64,000 nt of DNA from Nocardia tengchongensis (GTDB taxonomy: Bacteria > Actinomycetota > Actinomycetes > Mycobacteriales > Mycobacteriaceae). The notes under the pieces were generated by a model. That model was given only the letters and a program-made list of their open reading frames with translations. It was not told the DNA's origin and did no database searches. Shown piece by piece: positions 7,901-16,758 of this stretch; positions within the stretch are counted from its first letter, which is position 1, and the number at the start of each line of letters is the position of its first letter. The translations under genes were made by a program, and so were the position numbers. The stretch is taken from the NCBI RefSeq assembly GCF_018362975.1, contig NZ_CP074371.1, positions 3,286,001 to 3,350,000 of the forward strand. The letters run 5' to 3'.

Positions 7901-10129
7901 ATGACAGTTGGCTTTGGCATGAGCATCGGCACAGTGAACTCCGTATGGGCCACCACGGCCGGCGATCGAAACCGACCAGCCGTGCGGGTTCGTCGGACCG
8001 CTGTGACCTTCGACAGTGCCGGCGGCCCGCGTATCGGGGGGACGCCCCGGTTCGCCCCGGTGGTGACCGACTTCGCCGACCTGACGGCCGAGCCCGACCC
8101 GGTGGTCATCGGCGGGCGCATCTGGTCCCCGGCGGACCTGATCGCGGCGGTGGTGAACGGGCTCATCGAATCCAATGCGCCCGAAGCGCCCGCCGTAACC
8201 ACCTATCCCGCTTGCTATTCGGACAAACACGTCACGCGTTTGCGGCGGGCGCTGGACTGGTCCGGCGCGGCCGGGGTCACGCTCATGCCCGAACCGGTGG
8301 CCGCCGTCGAATGGCTCGACCAGGAATACGGCATCTCCGACAACGGCCTCACCCTGGTCTACGACCTCGGCGGCAACTGCCTCGACCTCGCCGTGGTGCG
8401 CACCGAAGCCGATGTGGAGGAACGCGGCATCCTCGGGCGCGCCGAACGCTCCTACGAGTACGGCGGCCGGCCGCTCGGCACGCTGCTGGCCCGCTACGCG
8501 CGCAGCATCGCACCCGACTCGACCCAGCCGGTGTCGGCCGTGGTGCCCGCCTCCGATACGAATCGGCTGCGCAGCTGGCATATTCGCAACTCGCTACGAC
8601 TGGTCCGGTCCGTCGTGCACCGGGCCGGACTGCACATGGAGGAGATCGATCGGGTGCTGCTGATCGGCGGCGCCGCCCGGCCCGTCGAAGTGGAGCGGGT
8701 GCTGGCCGATCTCGGTCGCCCGGTAGTCATTTCGCCCGATCCCGCCCACACCTCGGCGGTAGGCGCGTCCATCGCCGCGTTTCGCAGCGTCGATACCGGC
8801 TCCGCCATCGGCCGCTACGCCCCCCGCGCCGCCGTGATCTCCGGCGCCGCGGTCGCTTCCGCGCTCGCCATGTCCGCGGCCACCGTACTCGGCGGCCCCG
8901 TCGCCGGCCCGCCCGGAATGCAGGCCGCCCCCGAACCCACCGAACCGCCCGTCGGCACCGCGGCCCTCGGCACCGGCGACGTCATGGTCCTCGAGGACTC
9001 CGCCGCCCCCGCCGGCGCCCGCTCCCATGCCGTGGCCACCGTCGCCGCCGTCCGCAGCCACGCCGCCCAGGCCCCGACGGTCACCTCCACCTGGTTCAAC
9101 GGCCGCCCCGTCGACACCACCGGCGGCGGCACCCACTGCGAAACCCGCACCCTCACCGTCACCAACCCCGCTGTCACCTACGCCAACCCGGCCCAGTTCA
9201 TCAACCCGCTGCCCTTCCAGAACCCCGTCCTCGCGGGCTGGACCATCGGCGGCTACGTCGGCCAAACCCCCACGGTCAGCGTCCCCGGCACCCCCTCCGG
9301 CACACCCATCTCCGGAACCCTGCCCGGCGGAACCGCCCCCGGCGCAACCCAGCCCGGAACCGGCCATCCCGGCACCACCCAGCCGGGCACCGGCCAACCC
9401 GGCGGGACCCAGCCCGGCGCAACGCAACCCGGCGGCGCCCAGCCCGGCAGCTCCACGGGCGGCACGCCCGGCGGGACAAACCACGGCGGCACCGGAACGC
9501 CCGGCGGCTCCAAGCCCGGCGGCGGCACCGACGGAACCACCACGGGCGGTACGGCATCCGGCGGCGGTCCCGGCACCTCCACGCCCGGCGGCGCAACGGG
9601 CACCCCGGCCGGAGCGAATACGGGTGGCTCGACCCCCGGCTCCAACACCGGCGGTTCCAACCCTGGTGGTTCGAACCCCGGTGGCTCTAACCCAGGTGGT
9701 TCCAATCCCGGTGGGTCGAACCCGGGCGGTTCCAACCCTGGTGGTTCCAACCCGGGTGGCTCGAATCCCGGTGGGTCGAACCCGGGCGGCTCTCACCCAG
9801 GTGGTTCCAACCCGGGTGGTTCCAAGCCCGGCGGCGCCACCAGCGGCGTCGGAACCGGCGGCAGCGCAGCATCTCCCGGCGGCTCGACACCCGGCGGCGG
9901 CTCCCCGGGCGGCATGTCCGGTGGTGGTTCCCAGACCGGTGGCGGCGTATCCAAGGGCGGCGTAGGCAGCCCCGGCGGCTCCTCGACCGGCGGCAGCCAC
10001 AGCGGTGGCGGCATGGGCGGCGGAACCGGTGGCGGCATGGGCGGTGGCGGCGGCATGGGCGGCGGCGGCATGGGCGGCGGCGGCATGAGCGGTGGCGGCA
10101 AGGGAGGTGGCGGTGGTGGCAAACACTGA
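7901..10129 (+). CDS. Hsp70-type ATPase domain fused to membrane helix and collagen-like tail
   Basis: 742 residues in three parts. Residues 1-300 are an Hsp70 nucleotide-binding domain like the protein at 3454 (GMSIGTVNS, EPVAAVEWL, VYDLGGNCLDLAVV, LLIGGAARPVEV). Residues about 305-327 are a hydrophobic Ala-rich helix (ISGAAVASALAMSAATVLGG). The rest is a linker with one Cys (GTHCETRTLTVTN), then a Gly/Pro/Thr/Ser repeat region including about a dozen PGGSN units, and a final Gly/Met-rich run ending GGKH. The inferred topology is ATPase in the cytoplasm, helix in the membrane, and stalk outside. No substrate-binding domain is present. Function unknown; a role in surface assembly or secretion is only a guess. 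Confidence 0.8.
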   Translation: MTVGFGMSIGTVNSVWATTAGDRNRPAVRVRRTAVTFDSAGGPRIGGTPRFAPVVTDFADLTAEPDPVVIGGRIWSPADLIAAVVNGLIESNAPEAPAVTTYPACYSDKHVTRLRRALDWSGAAGVTLMPEPVAAVEWLDQEYGISDNGLTLVYDLGGNCLDLAVVRTEADVEERGILGRAERSYEYGGRPLGTLLARYARSIAPDSTQPVSAVVPASDTNRLRSWHIRNSLRLVRSVVHRAGLHMEEIDRVLLIGGAARPVEVERVLADLGRPVVISPDPAHTSAVGASIAAFRSVDTGSAIGRYAPRAAVISGAAVASALAMSAATVLGGPVAGPPGMQAAPEPTEPPVGTAALGTGDVMVLEDSAAPAGARSHAVATVAAVRSHAAQAPTVTSTWFNGRPVDTTGGGTHCETRTLTVTNPAVTYANPAQFINPLPFQNPVLAGWTIGGYVGQTPTVSVPGTPSGTPISGTLPGGTAPGATQPGTGHPGTTQPGTGQPGGTQPGATQPGGAQPGSSTGGTPGGTNHGGTGTPGGSKPGGGTDGTTTGGTASGGGPGTSTPGGATGTPAGANTGGSTPGSNTGGSNPGGSNPGGSNPGGSNPGGSNPGGSNPGGSNPGGSNPGGSNPGGSHPGGSNPGGSKPGGATSGVGTGGSAASPGGSTPGGGSPGGMSGGGSQTGGGVSKGGVGSPGGSSTGGSHSGGGMGGGTGGGMGGGGGMGGGGMGGGGMSGGGKGGGGGGKH
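9651..9830 (+). repeat. 15-bp tandem repeat coding PGGSN units
   Basis: About 12 tandem copies of a 15-bp unit of the type GGTGGTTCCAACCCG encode G-G-S-N/H/K-P (residues about 584-643 of the Hsp70-collagen protein). Third-position variation between copies (GGT/GGC/GGG, TCC/TCG/TCT) shows selection on the protein, while the copy number could change by slippage. Confidence 0.9.
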
Positions 10130-10598
10130 TCCCTTGCGGCACAGTGCAATCCGCCGAATCATTCCCTGCCGAGGCGGTCCGGGAGTGGCGGCGCGTCCGT
10201 TCCGCTCGGTCGACGGTGGCGCGCAGGTGCCGGCGGCGCTGAGCCTCGGGACCTGGCTGCACCGGTCCGGGCCGGGATCGGGCTGGGGGCGAAGGGCTTT
10301 CGGTCAGACCCTCGATATCAGGCGCGTTGTCCCGCGCGCCGGCGGGGGTTGCGGGGGAGTTCGGGCGGTGGCGTCCCACCATCGGCTCGCTTCCCGCGGT
10401 GACGTAGGTGGGGGCGGGACCGATCATCCCGCCCCGCCTCGTCCCGTCGAGTGAGGGTGATCCCTCTCCTGGACCGGCGTCGGGGGAGTGGGGAGCTGCG
10501 GGCTCCGCTGCTTCGGCGTCGACAATGACCGGCCCACCCCGCGTTCCAGTGCCCGGGTCGCGGTGGTGGGCCTGTCTCTGTGGTGTGAGTGGCCGCGA
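10130..10598. other. Convergent intergenic region with terminator hairpin
   Basis: No gene is supported between the Hsp70-collagen gene and the minus-strand SDR. The main feature is GGGGCGGGA (10411-10419), 7-base loop, TCCCGCCCC (10427-10435), a perfect 9-bp stem able to end transcription from either side. Confidence 0.5.
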
Positions 10599-11363
10599 TC
10601 AGCGGGCGGTGAAGCCGCCGTCGATGGCGAGGGCCGCACCGGTGATGAAGGAGGCTTCGTCGCTGAGGAGGTAGGCGCAGAACGCGGCGATCTCCTCCGG
10701 GCGGGCGATGCGTCCGAGGGGGTGCAGGGCCGCGATGGCGGCTTCGCCTTCGGGGGTGGCGCCCATGGAGGCACGGAAGGCGGGGGTGTCGACCGCGCCG
10801 GAGACCAGGGCATTGACCCGGACCGACTGTTCGGCACCTTCCAGGGCGACGGCGCGGGTCAGGCCCACGACGCCGTGCTTGGCCGCCGTGTACGGGGCGA
10901 CCTGAGCCATGCCGACGACGCCGAGGTTGGAGGCGTTGTTGAGGATCGCGCCGCCGCCGGCGGCCGCGAGCGCCGGAACCTGGTGGCGCAGGCCGTAATA
11001 GACGGCCGTCAGGTTCAGTTCCAGATCGGCCCGCCAGGCGGCGTCGTCGATGTCCTGCACGGGGCCGAACGCGTTGATCGCGCCCGCGTTGTTGAAAGCC
11101 GCGTCCAGGCGGCCGAATTCGGTGACGGCCGCGGCGGTGAGTCGTTCCACGTCGGCTTCGACGGTGACGTCGGTGGGCACGAACAGCGCCCGGCCACCCT
11201 GGTCGCGGATCTCCTCGGCCATCCGGTCGCCGGCTTGTTCGGCGCGGGCGCCGAGCACCACGGTCCCGCCTTCGGCGGCGATCCGCCGGGCCACGGCCGC
11301 ACCGATTCCCGAGGTGGCTCCGGTGATCAGGACGACCTTGGCGGCGAAGCGGGTATCGGACAT
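10599..11363 (-). CDS. Short-chain dehydrogenase/reductase (classical SDR)
   Basis: 254-residue NAD(P)-dependent oxidoreductase. The cofactor motif TGATSGIG is at 14-21, NNAG at 91-94, and the catalytic set is Asn117, Ser145, Tyr158 and Lys162 (YTAAK). The Rossmann fold covers the whole chain and the length is typical. The start at 11363 has a strong AAGGAGA SD (11371-11377); in-frame codons upstream belong to the leader. Substrate unknown. An inverted repeat about 30 bases upstream of the start suggests its own control rather than read-through from the HAD gene. Confidence 0.88.
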   Translation of the reverse strand: MSDTRFAAKVVLITGATSGIGAAVARRIAAEGGTVVLGARAEQAGDRMAEEIRDQGGRALFVPTDVTVEADVERLTAAAVTEFGRLDAAFNNAGAINAFGPVQDIDDAAWRADLELNLTAVYYGLRHQVPALAAAGGGAILNNASNLGVVGMAQVAPYTAAKHGVVGLTRAVALEGAEQSVRVNALVSGAVDTPAFRASMGATPEGEAAIAALHPLGRIARPEEIAAFCAYLLSDEASFITGAALAIDGGFTAR

Positions 11364-11393
11364 GTCGGTGTCTCCTTGCGGTAGCACTGATTT

Positions 11394-11415
11394 CGTTGAC
11401 GTGTCATAGTCAACG
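11394..11415 (-). promoter_or_regulatory. Inverted repeat operator upstream of the SDR gene
   Basis: CGTTGAC (11394-11400), 8 bases, GTCAACG (11409-11415): a perfect 7-bp dyad of TetR/MarR size, 31 bases upstream of the SDR start. On the minus strand it contains TTGACT, which could serve as a -35. Confidence 0.45.
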
Positions 11416-11480
11416 CCGCGGGAGACCGGTCGCTGGCGGAAAACGGCCGTCACACTTGATGCGTCATGTACCTGTCGCCG

Positions 11481-12128
11481 TCAGGCGGGCGCGAGCAGAT
11501 CCGGCAGTTCGTCGAGGCCGTCGATCACGGTCGCGAGGGCGGCATCGGGCAGCTCGGCCGACAGGTAACCCCAGGGTCCGCGCCGGATCAGCACCGGCCG
11601 CATGCCCGCGGCGAGCACCGGCACCACATCGTTGTCGACGCGATCGCCGACGTAGCAGATCTCGCCCGGCTCGACGCCCGCCACGTCGGCGACCTTGGTG
11701 AAGAACGCGGGATCCGGCTTCTCCAGGTCCCATTCGGCCGAGGTGTAGACCGCGTCCACCGGCAGGTCCATGCGCTCCAGCGCGGACTTCGCCTGCGGCG
11801 GCTGGTTTCCCGCGATGATCACCGTGATCCCGCGCCGCTGGAGCTCCCGCAGCGCGCGCCGCACGTCCGGGTAGAGGTCCTCGTCGTCGAAGTTGTTGCG
11901 GAGGCTGCCGGGTTCCTCGGCGGCCCAGGCCTGTTGCTCGGCGTCGAGGTCCAGGCCCGGCCGGAACAGCTCGAAGGTGTCGGTGACGGGCCGTCCGGTG
12001 GCCGCCATGCCGCCGATCACGCCCAGGAACGCGAAGCGGGGCACGCCGAGCCGGTCGGCCCAGCGGCACCAGATGCGCGTCTCGTCGATCAGCGTCTCGC
12101 CCACATCGAATACCGCAGCCTTGATCAT
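11481..12128 (-). CDS. HAD-superfamily hydrolase-like protein
   Basis: 215 residues. HAD motif I is DVGETL (Asp8 nucleophile), but the usual second Asp is Gly10. Motif II reads IIAGNQ where Ser/Thr is common; motif III is the Lys of EKPDP, and motif IV is GDRVDND. A cap domain lies between motifs I and II. Loss of the general acid/base Asp makes standard phosphatase activity doubtful, so it may be a dehalogenase-type or divergent member. It begins 24 bases after the stop of the iron-boxed membrane protein and is probably transcribed with it. Confidence 0.75.
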   Translation of the reverse strand: MIKAAVFDVGETLIDETRIWCRWADRLGVPRFAFLGVIGGMAATGRPVTDTFELFRPGLDLDAEQQAWAAEEPGSLRNNFDDEDLYPDVRRALRELQRRGITVIIAGNQPPQAKSALERMDLPVDAVYTSAEWDLEKPDPAFFTKVADVAGVEPGEICYVGDRVDNDVVPVLAAGMRPVLIRRGPWGYLSAELPDAALATVIDGLDELPDLLAPA

Positions 12129-12152
12129 CCGCCCAGCGTATCGGGCGGTCGT

Positions 12153-12719
12153 TCAGCGCTGGGCGTTGAGGAAGCCGATGGCGGTCGCACCCCACCAGCA
12201 GACCTGCGACACCACTCCGGTGGTCGCGCCCCAGGCCAGCAGCCGCGGGGTCAGTGGCAAGTCGCCGCGCGCCTTCAGGTGGCGGTTGAGCGAGTAGGCC
12301 TGAATTCCGTTGAGCGTCAGCACCAGGACCAGGACCAGCTTGGTGCGGGTCATGGTGGAGGCCAGGTTCGGTTCCAGGACGCAGCCGCTGGTCACCAGGC
12401 CCGCGAGGCCCAGCCAGATCGGCACGTGCAGGCGGCTCACCGCGCTCAGCGCCGCGGCGAGGTCGAGACGGCCTGCGGCCCAGCGCAAGACGAAGGAGTC
12501 GGCGGTGAGCACGCCGCCGAATCCGAGCACCAGGGCGGTGAGGTGGACGAACACGCCGCCGGTGTGCACGGCGGGGCTGGCGGTGACGTGGGCGGCGATC
12601 CAGACGGCGGCGGTCAGCGCGCCGGTGGCCAGGACCGCGGACGCGGACGCGATTCGCCAGGAATCGTGGGGGATTCCCGCTGTCCCGGTGGGAAACCGGG
12701 CGCCACTGGTCTGGAGCAT
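12153..12719 (-). CDS. Small multi-pass membrane protein, probable iron regulon
   Basis: 188 residues with about five predicted membrane helices (segments around ASAVLATGALTAAVWIAA, FVHLTALVLGFGGVL, IWLGLAGLVTSG, LVLVLVLTLNGIQAY and the C-terminal WGATTGVVSQVCWWGA). Several His residues sit near helix ends (HTGGVFVHL, RLHVPIW), which would suit metal or haem contact, but this is not shown. I do not recognise a named family. Fourteen bases upstream of the ATG is a good IdeR/DtxR-type box, so expression should rise when iron is low. Confidence 0.7.
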   Translation of the reverse strand: MLQTSGARFPTGTAGIPHDSWRIASASAVLATGALTAAVWIAAHVTASPAVHTGGVFVHLTALVLGFGGVLTADSFVLRWAAGRLDLAAALSAVSRLHVPIWLGLAGLVTSGCVLEPNLASTMTRTKLVLVLVLTLNGIQAYSLNRHLKARGDLPLTPRLLAWGATTGVVSQVCWWGATAIGFLNAQR

Positions 12720-12732
12720 GCCGAGCCTTCTG

Positions 12733-12751
12733 TTAGGTAAGGAAAGCCTAA
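12733..12751 (-). promoter_or_regulatory. IdeR/DtxR-type iron box
   Basis: TTAGGTAAGGAAAGCCTAA matches the 19-bp mycobacterial IdeR consensus (TTAGGTTAGGCTAACCTAA, from memory) at 15 of 19 positions, including both TTAGG and CCTAA ends. It lies just upstream of the membrane protein start at 12719 and in the shared space with the divergent AIM24 gene at 12854. Confidence 0.75.
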
Positions 12752-12853
12752 TTTACTGAAGTGGTCGGCCCGGTGGCAAGTCGGCAACGATCGCGACACG
12801 ACCGGCTTCGGGGCACACTGGGGTGAATTGTGAAACACGGGAGGGGAAGTCTG

Positions 12854-13561
12854 ATGGACGCCAGAATCCGGGGCACCGTCATGCCTGTGCTGGAGGTCAC
12901 GCTCGACCCCGGCGACGCGCTCATCGCCGAAGCCGGTCAGCTGTCGTGGATGACCGACTCCATCCGGCTCAGCACCTCCACCCGGGGCGCGGCCGGCGGC
13001 GTCTTCGGGGCGGTCCGTCGCGCCATGGCCGGGGCCGGGCTGTTCATGACCGAATACACCGCCCATCGTGAGCCCGGCAGCGTGTCCTTCGCCGCCAAAC
13101 TGCCCGGCCAGATCCTGCCGGTGCAGATCCACAAGGATCGCGAGTACCTGGTGCACCGGAACGGATTCCTTTGCGCCGCAGGCGATGTCCGCGTGGCCCT
13201 GAGCTTCCAGCGCCGCCTCGGCGCGGGCATCTTCGGCGGCACCGGCTTCACCCTGCAGCGGCTCAGCGGCGACGGCTACGCCTGGGTGGAACTCTCCGGC
13301 GAGGTGATCCCCTACGACCTGGCCGCCGGCGAAACGCTGCGCGTCCACCCCGGCCACGTCGGATTGTTCGACGCCTCGGTCAGTTTCGACATCACCATGA
13401 TGAAGGGCATCCGCAATGTCCTCTTCGGCGGCGACGGCCTATTCCTCGCCGCCCTCACCGGCCCCGGCCGAGTCTGGCTGCAATCCCTCACCATCACCAA
13501 CCTCGCCCACTCCCTCATCCCGTATCTGCCGTTCCCCGAGCCCGGAGCCCAGTCCTGGTGA
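12854..13561 (+). CDS. AIM24 / TIGR00266 family protein
   Basis: 235 residues, beta-rich and Gly-rich with no signal or membrane segment. It shows the usual AIM24-family run: opening lines about ALIAEAGQLSWM, the block GAVRRAMAGAGLFMTEYTA, and LFGGDGLFLAALTGPGRVWLQSL near the end. The family is widespread and poorly characterised (the yeast homologue affects mitochondrial inner membrane organisation). The ATG at 12854 follows GAGGGGAAG at 12841-12849. It is divergent from the iron-boxed gene and convergent with the sulfate operon. Confidence 0.85.
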   Translation: MDARIRGTVMPVLEVTLDPGDALIAEAGQLSWMTDSIRLSTSTRGAAGGVFGAVRRAMAGAGLFMTEYTAHREPGSVSFAAKLPGQILPVQIHKDREYLVHRNGFLCAAGDVRVALSFQRRLGAGIFGGTGFTLQRLSGDGYAWVELSGEVIPYDLAAGETLRVHPGHVGLFDASVSFDITMMKGIRNVLFGGDGLFLAALTGPGRVWLQSLTITNLAHSLIPYLPFPEPGAQSW

Positions 13562-13606
13562 GCAGACGCTGAATCCGCGCGCGCCGCACGGGATGGTGGC
13601 GAGCGG

Positions 13607-14532
13607 TCAGGCGGTGAGTTCGAGCGGGAGTGCCGCGGTGGCGTAGCGGTCCAGTGCTACCTCGGCCAGCAGGGGGTGTGCGCCGATGGTGTCGGCGTGG
13701 CGGACCAGCGGTAGGGCGTCGCACAGGCGGTCGGTCAGCAGGCCCGGGGCGAGGAACCAGGGCGCGACGAGGATGCGCTCGGCGCCGCGGGCGCGTAGGC
13801 GGGCGAAGGCCTTCTCGACCGTGGGTTGTGTGGTGGCGAAGCAGATTTCGGTGTCCCAGCCGGTCATGGCGGTCAGCAGGCGGGCCACGTCACCGGTGCG
13901 GGTGTTGGCGGCCGCGGACGACGAGCCGACGGCGGCTACGGCGATGCCCCAGCGCGGACCGGTCATCCGGCGCAGGCGGCCGGTCGCGGCGTCGGTGACG
14001 GCTGCGGGTCGGGGGTCCGAGCCGGCGGTCATGGCGGCTGCGATGCGGTCGCGCAGGGCGATGATCAGGTGCGGGTCTGGACCGAGGACCTCGGCCTGCG
14101 TCAGGCGCAGCCGGGGTGCCGGTCGCGGGCGGCATCGAGCAGGCCGGGCAGGTCGACGCGGGCGTGGAAGGCGTTGCCCAGCAACAGGGGGACCACGACG
14201 GCGTGGGAATGTCCGTCGGCGGCAACGGCATCGATGACCTGATCCACCGAGGGCGTGCTCAGATCCAGGAACGCCAGTCGCACATCGAGATCCGGGCGCT
14301 GCGCCGCGATCCGTTCGACCACGTCCCGCATGGTCGCGGCCGAACGCGGATCCCGGCTGCCGTGCGCCACGGCAATGAGCGCGGGCGGGCGTGTGATGGC
14401 TGTCGGCGGGAAAGGGGTGGCCGCCCCGCCGCGCACCACCGACACGTTTCCGAGTGCCGGTTCGGGTGCGCGGCGGACGGACCGTCCGCCCTGCGGAACG
14501 GCCGGAATTGCGCCGTGGCCGGGCGGATTCAT
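13607..14532 (-). pseudogene. Sirohydrochlorin chelatase (CbiX/Che family), single-base frameshift
   Basis: Should insert Fe2+ into sirohydrochlorin to make sirohaem, the cofactor of the SirA sulfite reductase in the same operon. The N-terminal half (from 14532) has the family signature IAVAHGSRDPRSAATM. The frame ends at TGA 14103-14101 (RHPGCA). Coding continues immediately in another frame (LRLTQAEVLGPDPHLIIALR) into the second chelatase-like half ending at 13607 (VGSSSAAANTRTGDVARLL). Restoring one C (GGCTGCGC to GGCCTGCGC on the coding strand) gives a single ~308-residue protein, like Rv2393 (281). Last gene of the operon, starting 1 base past the cysN stop. Confidence 0.85.
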
Positions 14533-14533
14533 C

Positions 14534-15823
14534 TCAGGCTCCGACTTCGACCGCGGTCAGCGCGTCGCCGACCAGGCCCGCGGCCAGGGTGTTGCCGCCC
14601 GCGGGGTCGATCAGCAGGAAGGAGCCGGTGTGGCGGTTGACGCTGTAGTCGTCGGCCACGATCGGGTCGGCCACGCGCACCGAGATGCGGCCGATGTCGT
14701 TGAGCGACAGCGACTCCGGGTCGGGGTCGGCGGCCAGGTGCTGCTCGTCGAAGCGCTCGATGAGCGCGCCGACGATGGCCTGGGTGGTGCGGGTGCCGTG
14801 CTTGAGCAGCAGGCGCGCGCCCGCGCGCAGCGGCTTGTCGCCGAGCCAGCAGACCGTCGCGTCGAAGGCGTCGATCGGCTCGGGGGCGCCGACGGCGGCG
14901 GCGATCACGTCGCCGCGCGAGACGTCGACGTCGTCGGCCAGTACCAGGGTGACGCTGCGGCCCGGCTGGGCCGAGGCGAGTTCACCGTTGGGGGTGTCGA
15001 TGCGCTCGACCGTGGTGCGGGTGCCCGAGGGCAGCACCACGACCTCGTCGCCCTTGGACACCAGGCCCGCCGCGACCTGACCCGCGTAGCCGCGGTAGTC
15101 GGGGTATTCGGCGGTGCGCGGCCGGATCACGTACTGCACCGGGAAGCGCAGGCCGATCTCGTGGCGGCCGTGCACGTCCGCGTCCACCGGCACCGACTCC
15201 AGGTGCTCGATGAGCGAGGGCCCGTCGTAGTAGGGGGTGTTCTCCGAGCGCGAGGCGACATTGTCGCCGTGCAGCGCGGAGACCGGGATCTCCTGCACGT
15301 CTTCGGGAGCCCAGCCGAGTTTCGCGGTCAGCTCGCTGAATTCGGCGGTGATCTTCGCGTAGACGCCGGCCGGGTCGTCGACCAGATCGATCTTGTTGAC
15401 GGCCAGCACCAGCTTCGGCACGCCCAGCAGCGCCATCACGGCGGCGTGCCGGCGGGTCTGCTCGATGACACCCTTGCGGGCATCCACCAGCAGGATCACC
15501 AGCTGCGCGGTCGACGCGCCGGACACCGTGTTACGGGTGTACTGCACGTGGCCGGGGGTGTCGGCGAGCACGAAAGACCGCTTCGGCGTGGCGAAGTAGC
15601 GGTACGCGACGTCGATGGTGATGCCCTGCTCGCGTTCGGCGCGCAGGCCGTCGACGAGCAGCGACAGGTCCGGAGTCGACAGACCCTTGTCGACCGACGC
15701 GCGGGTGACGGCGTCGATCTGGTCCGCGAGCACGGACTTGGTGTCGTACAGCAGTCGTCCGACCAGGGTGGACTTGCCGTCGTCGACCGATCCGGCGGTG
15801 GCCAGTCTCAGGAGGTCGGACAT
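14534..15823 (-). CDS. cysN: Sulfate adenylyltransferase subunit 1 (GTPase), CysN without CysC
   Basis: 429 residues. A translational-GTPase-like subunit that drives ATP sulfurylase: G1 GSVDDGKST, switch region GITIDVAYRYF, G3 DTPGH, G4 NKID, followed by two EF-Tu-like beta-barrels. Mycobacterial CysNC carries a fused APS kinase (about 610 residues); this protein stops after the barrels, so no PAPS-making domain is present here. That fits the APS-type reductase in the same operon. The start overlaps the cysD stop by one base. Confidence 0.95.
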   Translation of the reverse strand: MSDLLRLATAGSVDDGKSTLVGRLLYDTKSVLADQIDAVTRASVDKGLSTPDLSLLVDGLRAEREQGITIDVAYRYFATPKRSFVLADTPGHVQYTRNTVSGASTAQLVILLVDARKGVIEQTRRHAAVMALLGVPKLVLAVNKIDLVDDPAGVYAKITAEFSELTAKLGWAPEDVQEIPVSALHGDNVASRSENTPYYDGPSLIEHLESVPVDADVHGRHEIGLRFPVQYVIRPRTAEYPDYRGYAGQVAAGLVSKGDEVVVLPSGTRTTVERIDTPNGELASAQPGRSVTLVLADDVDVSRGDVIAAAVGAPEPIDAFDATVCWLGDKPLRAGARLLLKHGTRTTQAIVGALIERFDEQHLAADPDPESLSLNDIGRISVRVADPIVADDYSVNRHTGSFLLIDPAGGNTLAAGLVGDALTAVEVGA

Positions 15824-16758
15824 CAGAAGTAACCCTCTCGCTTGCGGTCTTCCATGGCGGCCTCGGAGACACGGTCGTCGCCGCGGGTCGCGCCACGTTC
15901 GGTGAGCCGGGACGCGGCGACCTCGGCGAGAATCGCGTCATTGTCGGCGGCGTCGGAAATGATTGCGCCGGTGGTGGATCCGTCGCCGACGGTGCGGTAG
16001 CGCACCGACTTGACGAGCAGCTCCTCGCCCTCGGCCGGGCCGCCCCACACGCCGGGGGTCATCCACATGCCGTCGCGCTGGTACACCGGGCGCTCGTGGG
16101 CGTAGTAGATGCTGGCCAGCTCGACATCCTCCCGCGCGATGTAGCGCCAGATGTCCAGCTCGGTCCAGTTGGAGATCGGGAACACGCGCACGTGCTCACC
16201 CGGAGCGTGGCGGCCGTTGTACAGGTTCCACAGCTCCGGACGCTGCCGCTTGGGGTCCCAGCGGCCGAATGCGTCGCGCAGCGAGAAGATGCGTTCCTTG
16301 GCGCGCGAGCGCTCCTCGTCGCGGCGGCCGCCACCGAAGACCGCGTCGAAGCGGTTCTCGTTGATGGCGTCCAGCAGCGGCACCGTCTGCAACGGGTTGC
16401 GGATGCCGTCGGGGCGCTCGGTCAGGCGGCCGTCGGCGAGGTAGTCCTCGACCGCGGCGACATGCAGTCGCAGGCCGTACTTCTCGACGATCTTGTCGCG
16501 GAACTCCAGGACCTCGGGCAGGTTGTGCCCGGTGTCCACGTGCAGCAGTGCGAACGGCAGCGGCGCCGGCCAGAAGGCCTTGATCGCCAGGTGCAGCAGG
16601 ACCGTGGAGTCCTTGCCGCCGGAGAAGAGGATCACCGGCCGCTCGAATTCGCCTGCCACCTCACGGAAAATGTGGATGGACTCGGATTCGAGCGCGGCCA
16701 GGGTGTCGAATTCTTCCCCGAGCGGAGCGAGGACATCAGGCACTGTGAGTGAGGTCAT
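15823..16758 (-). CDS. cysD: Sulfate adenylyltransferase subunit 2
   Basis: 311 residues, PP-loop ATP pyrophosphatase fold: SGGKDST near 45-51, then HVDTGHNLPEVLEFRD, GGGRRDEERSRAKER and the conserved VRYRTVGDGSTTGA near the C-terminus. It makes adenosine 5'-phosphosulfate from sulfate and ATP, coupled to GTP hydrolysis by CysN. The ATG at 16758 overlaps the cysH stop by four bases (ATGA); upstream in-frame codons lie inside cysH. Firm assignment. Confidence 0.95.
   Translation of the reverse strand: MTSLTVPDVLAPLGEEFDTLAALESESIHIFREVAGEFERPVILFSGGKDSTVLLHLAIKAFWPAPLPFALLHVDTGHNLPEVLEFRDKIVEKYGLRLHVAAVEDYLADGRLTERPDGIRNPLQTVPLLDAINENRFDAVFGGGRRDEERSRAKERIFSLRDAFGRWDPKRQRPELWNLYNGRHAPGEHVRVFPISNWTELDIWRYIAREDVELASIYYAHERPVYQRDGMWMTPGVWGGPAEGEELLVKSVRYRTVGDGSTTGAIISDAADNDAILAEVAASRLTERGATRGDDRVSEAAMEDRKREGYF

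Noticed and set aside
9660..9800. GGTTCGAACCC-like T-loop sequences suggesting tRNA remnants
   Set aside because: They are copies of the 15-bp PGGSN-coding repeat with no cloverleaf around them.
9651..9830. Tandem 15-bp repeats as a CRISPR array
   Set aside because: The units are contiguous, have no spacers and keep a coding frame.
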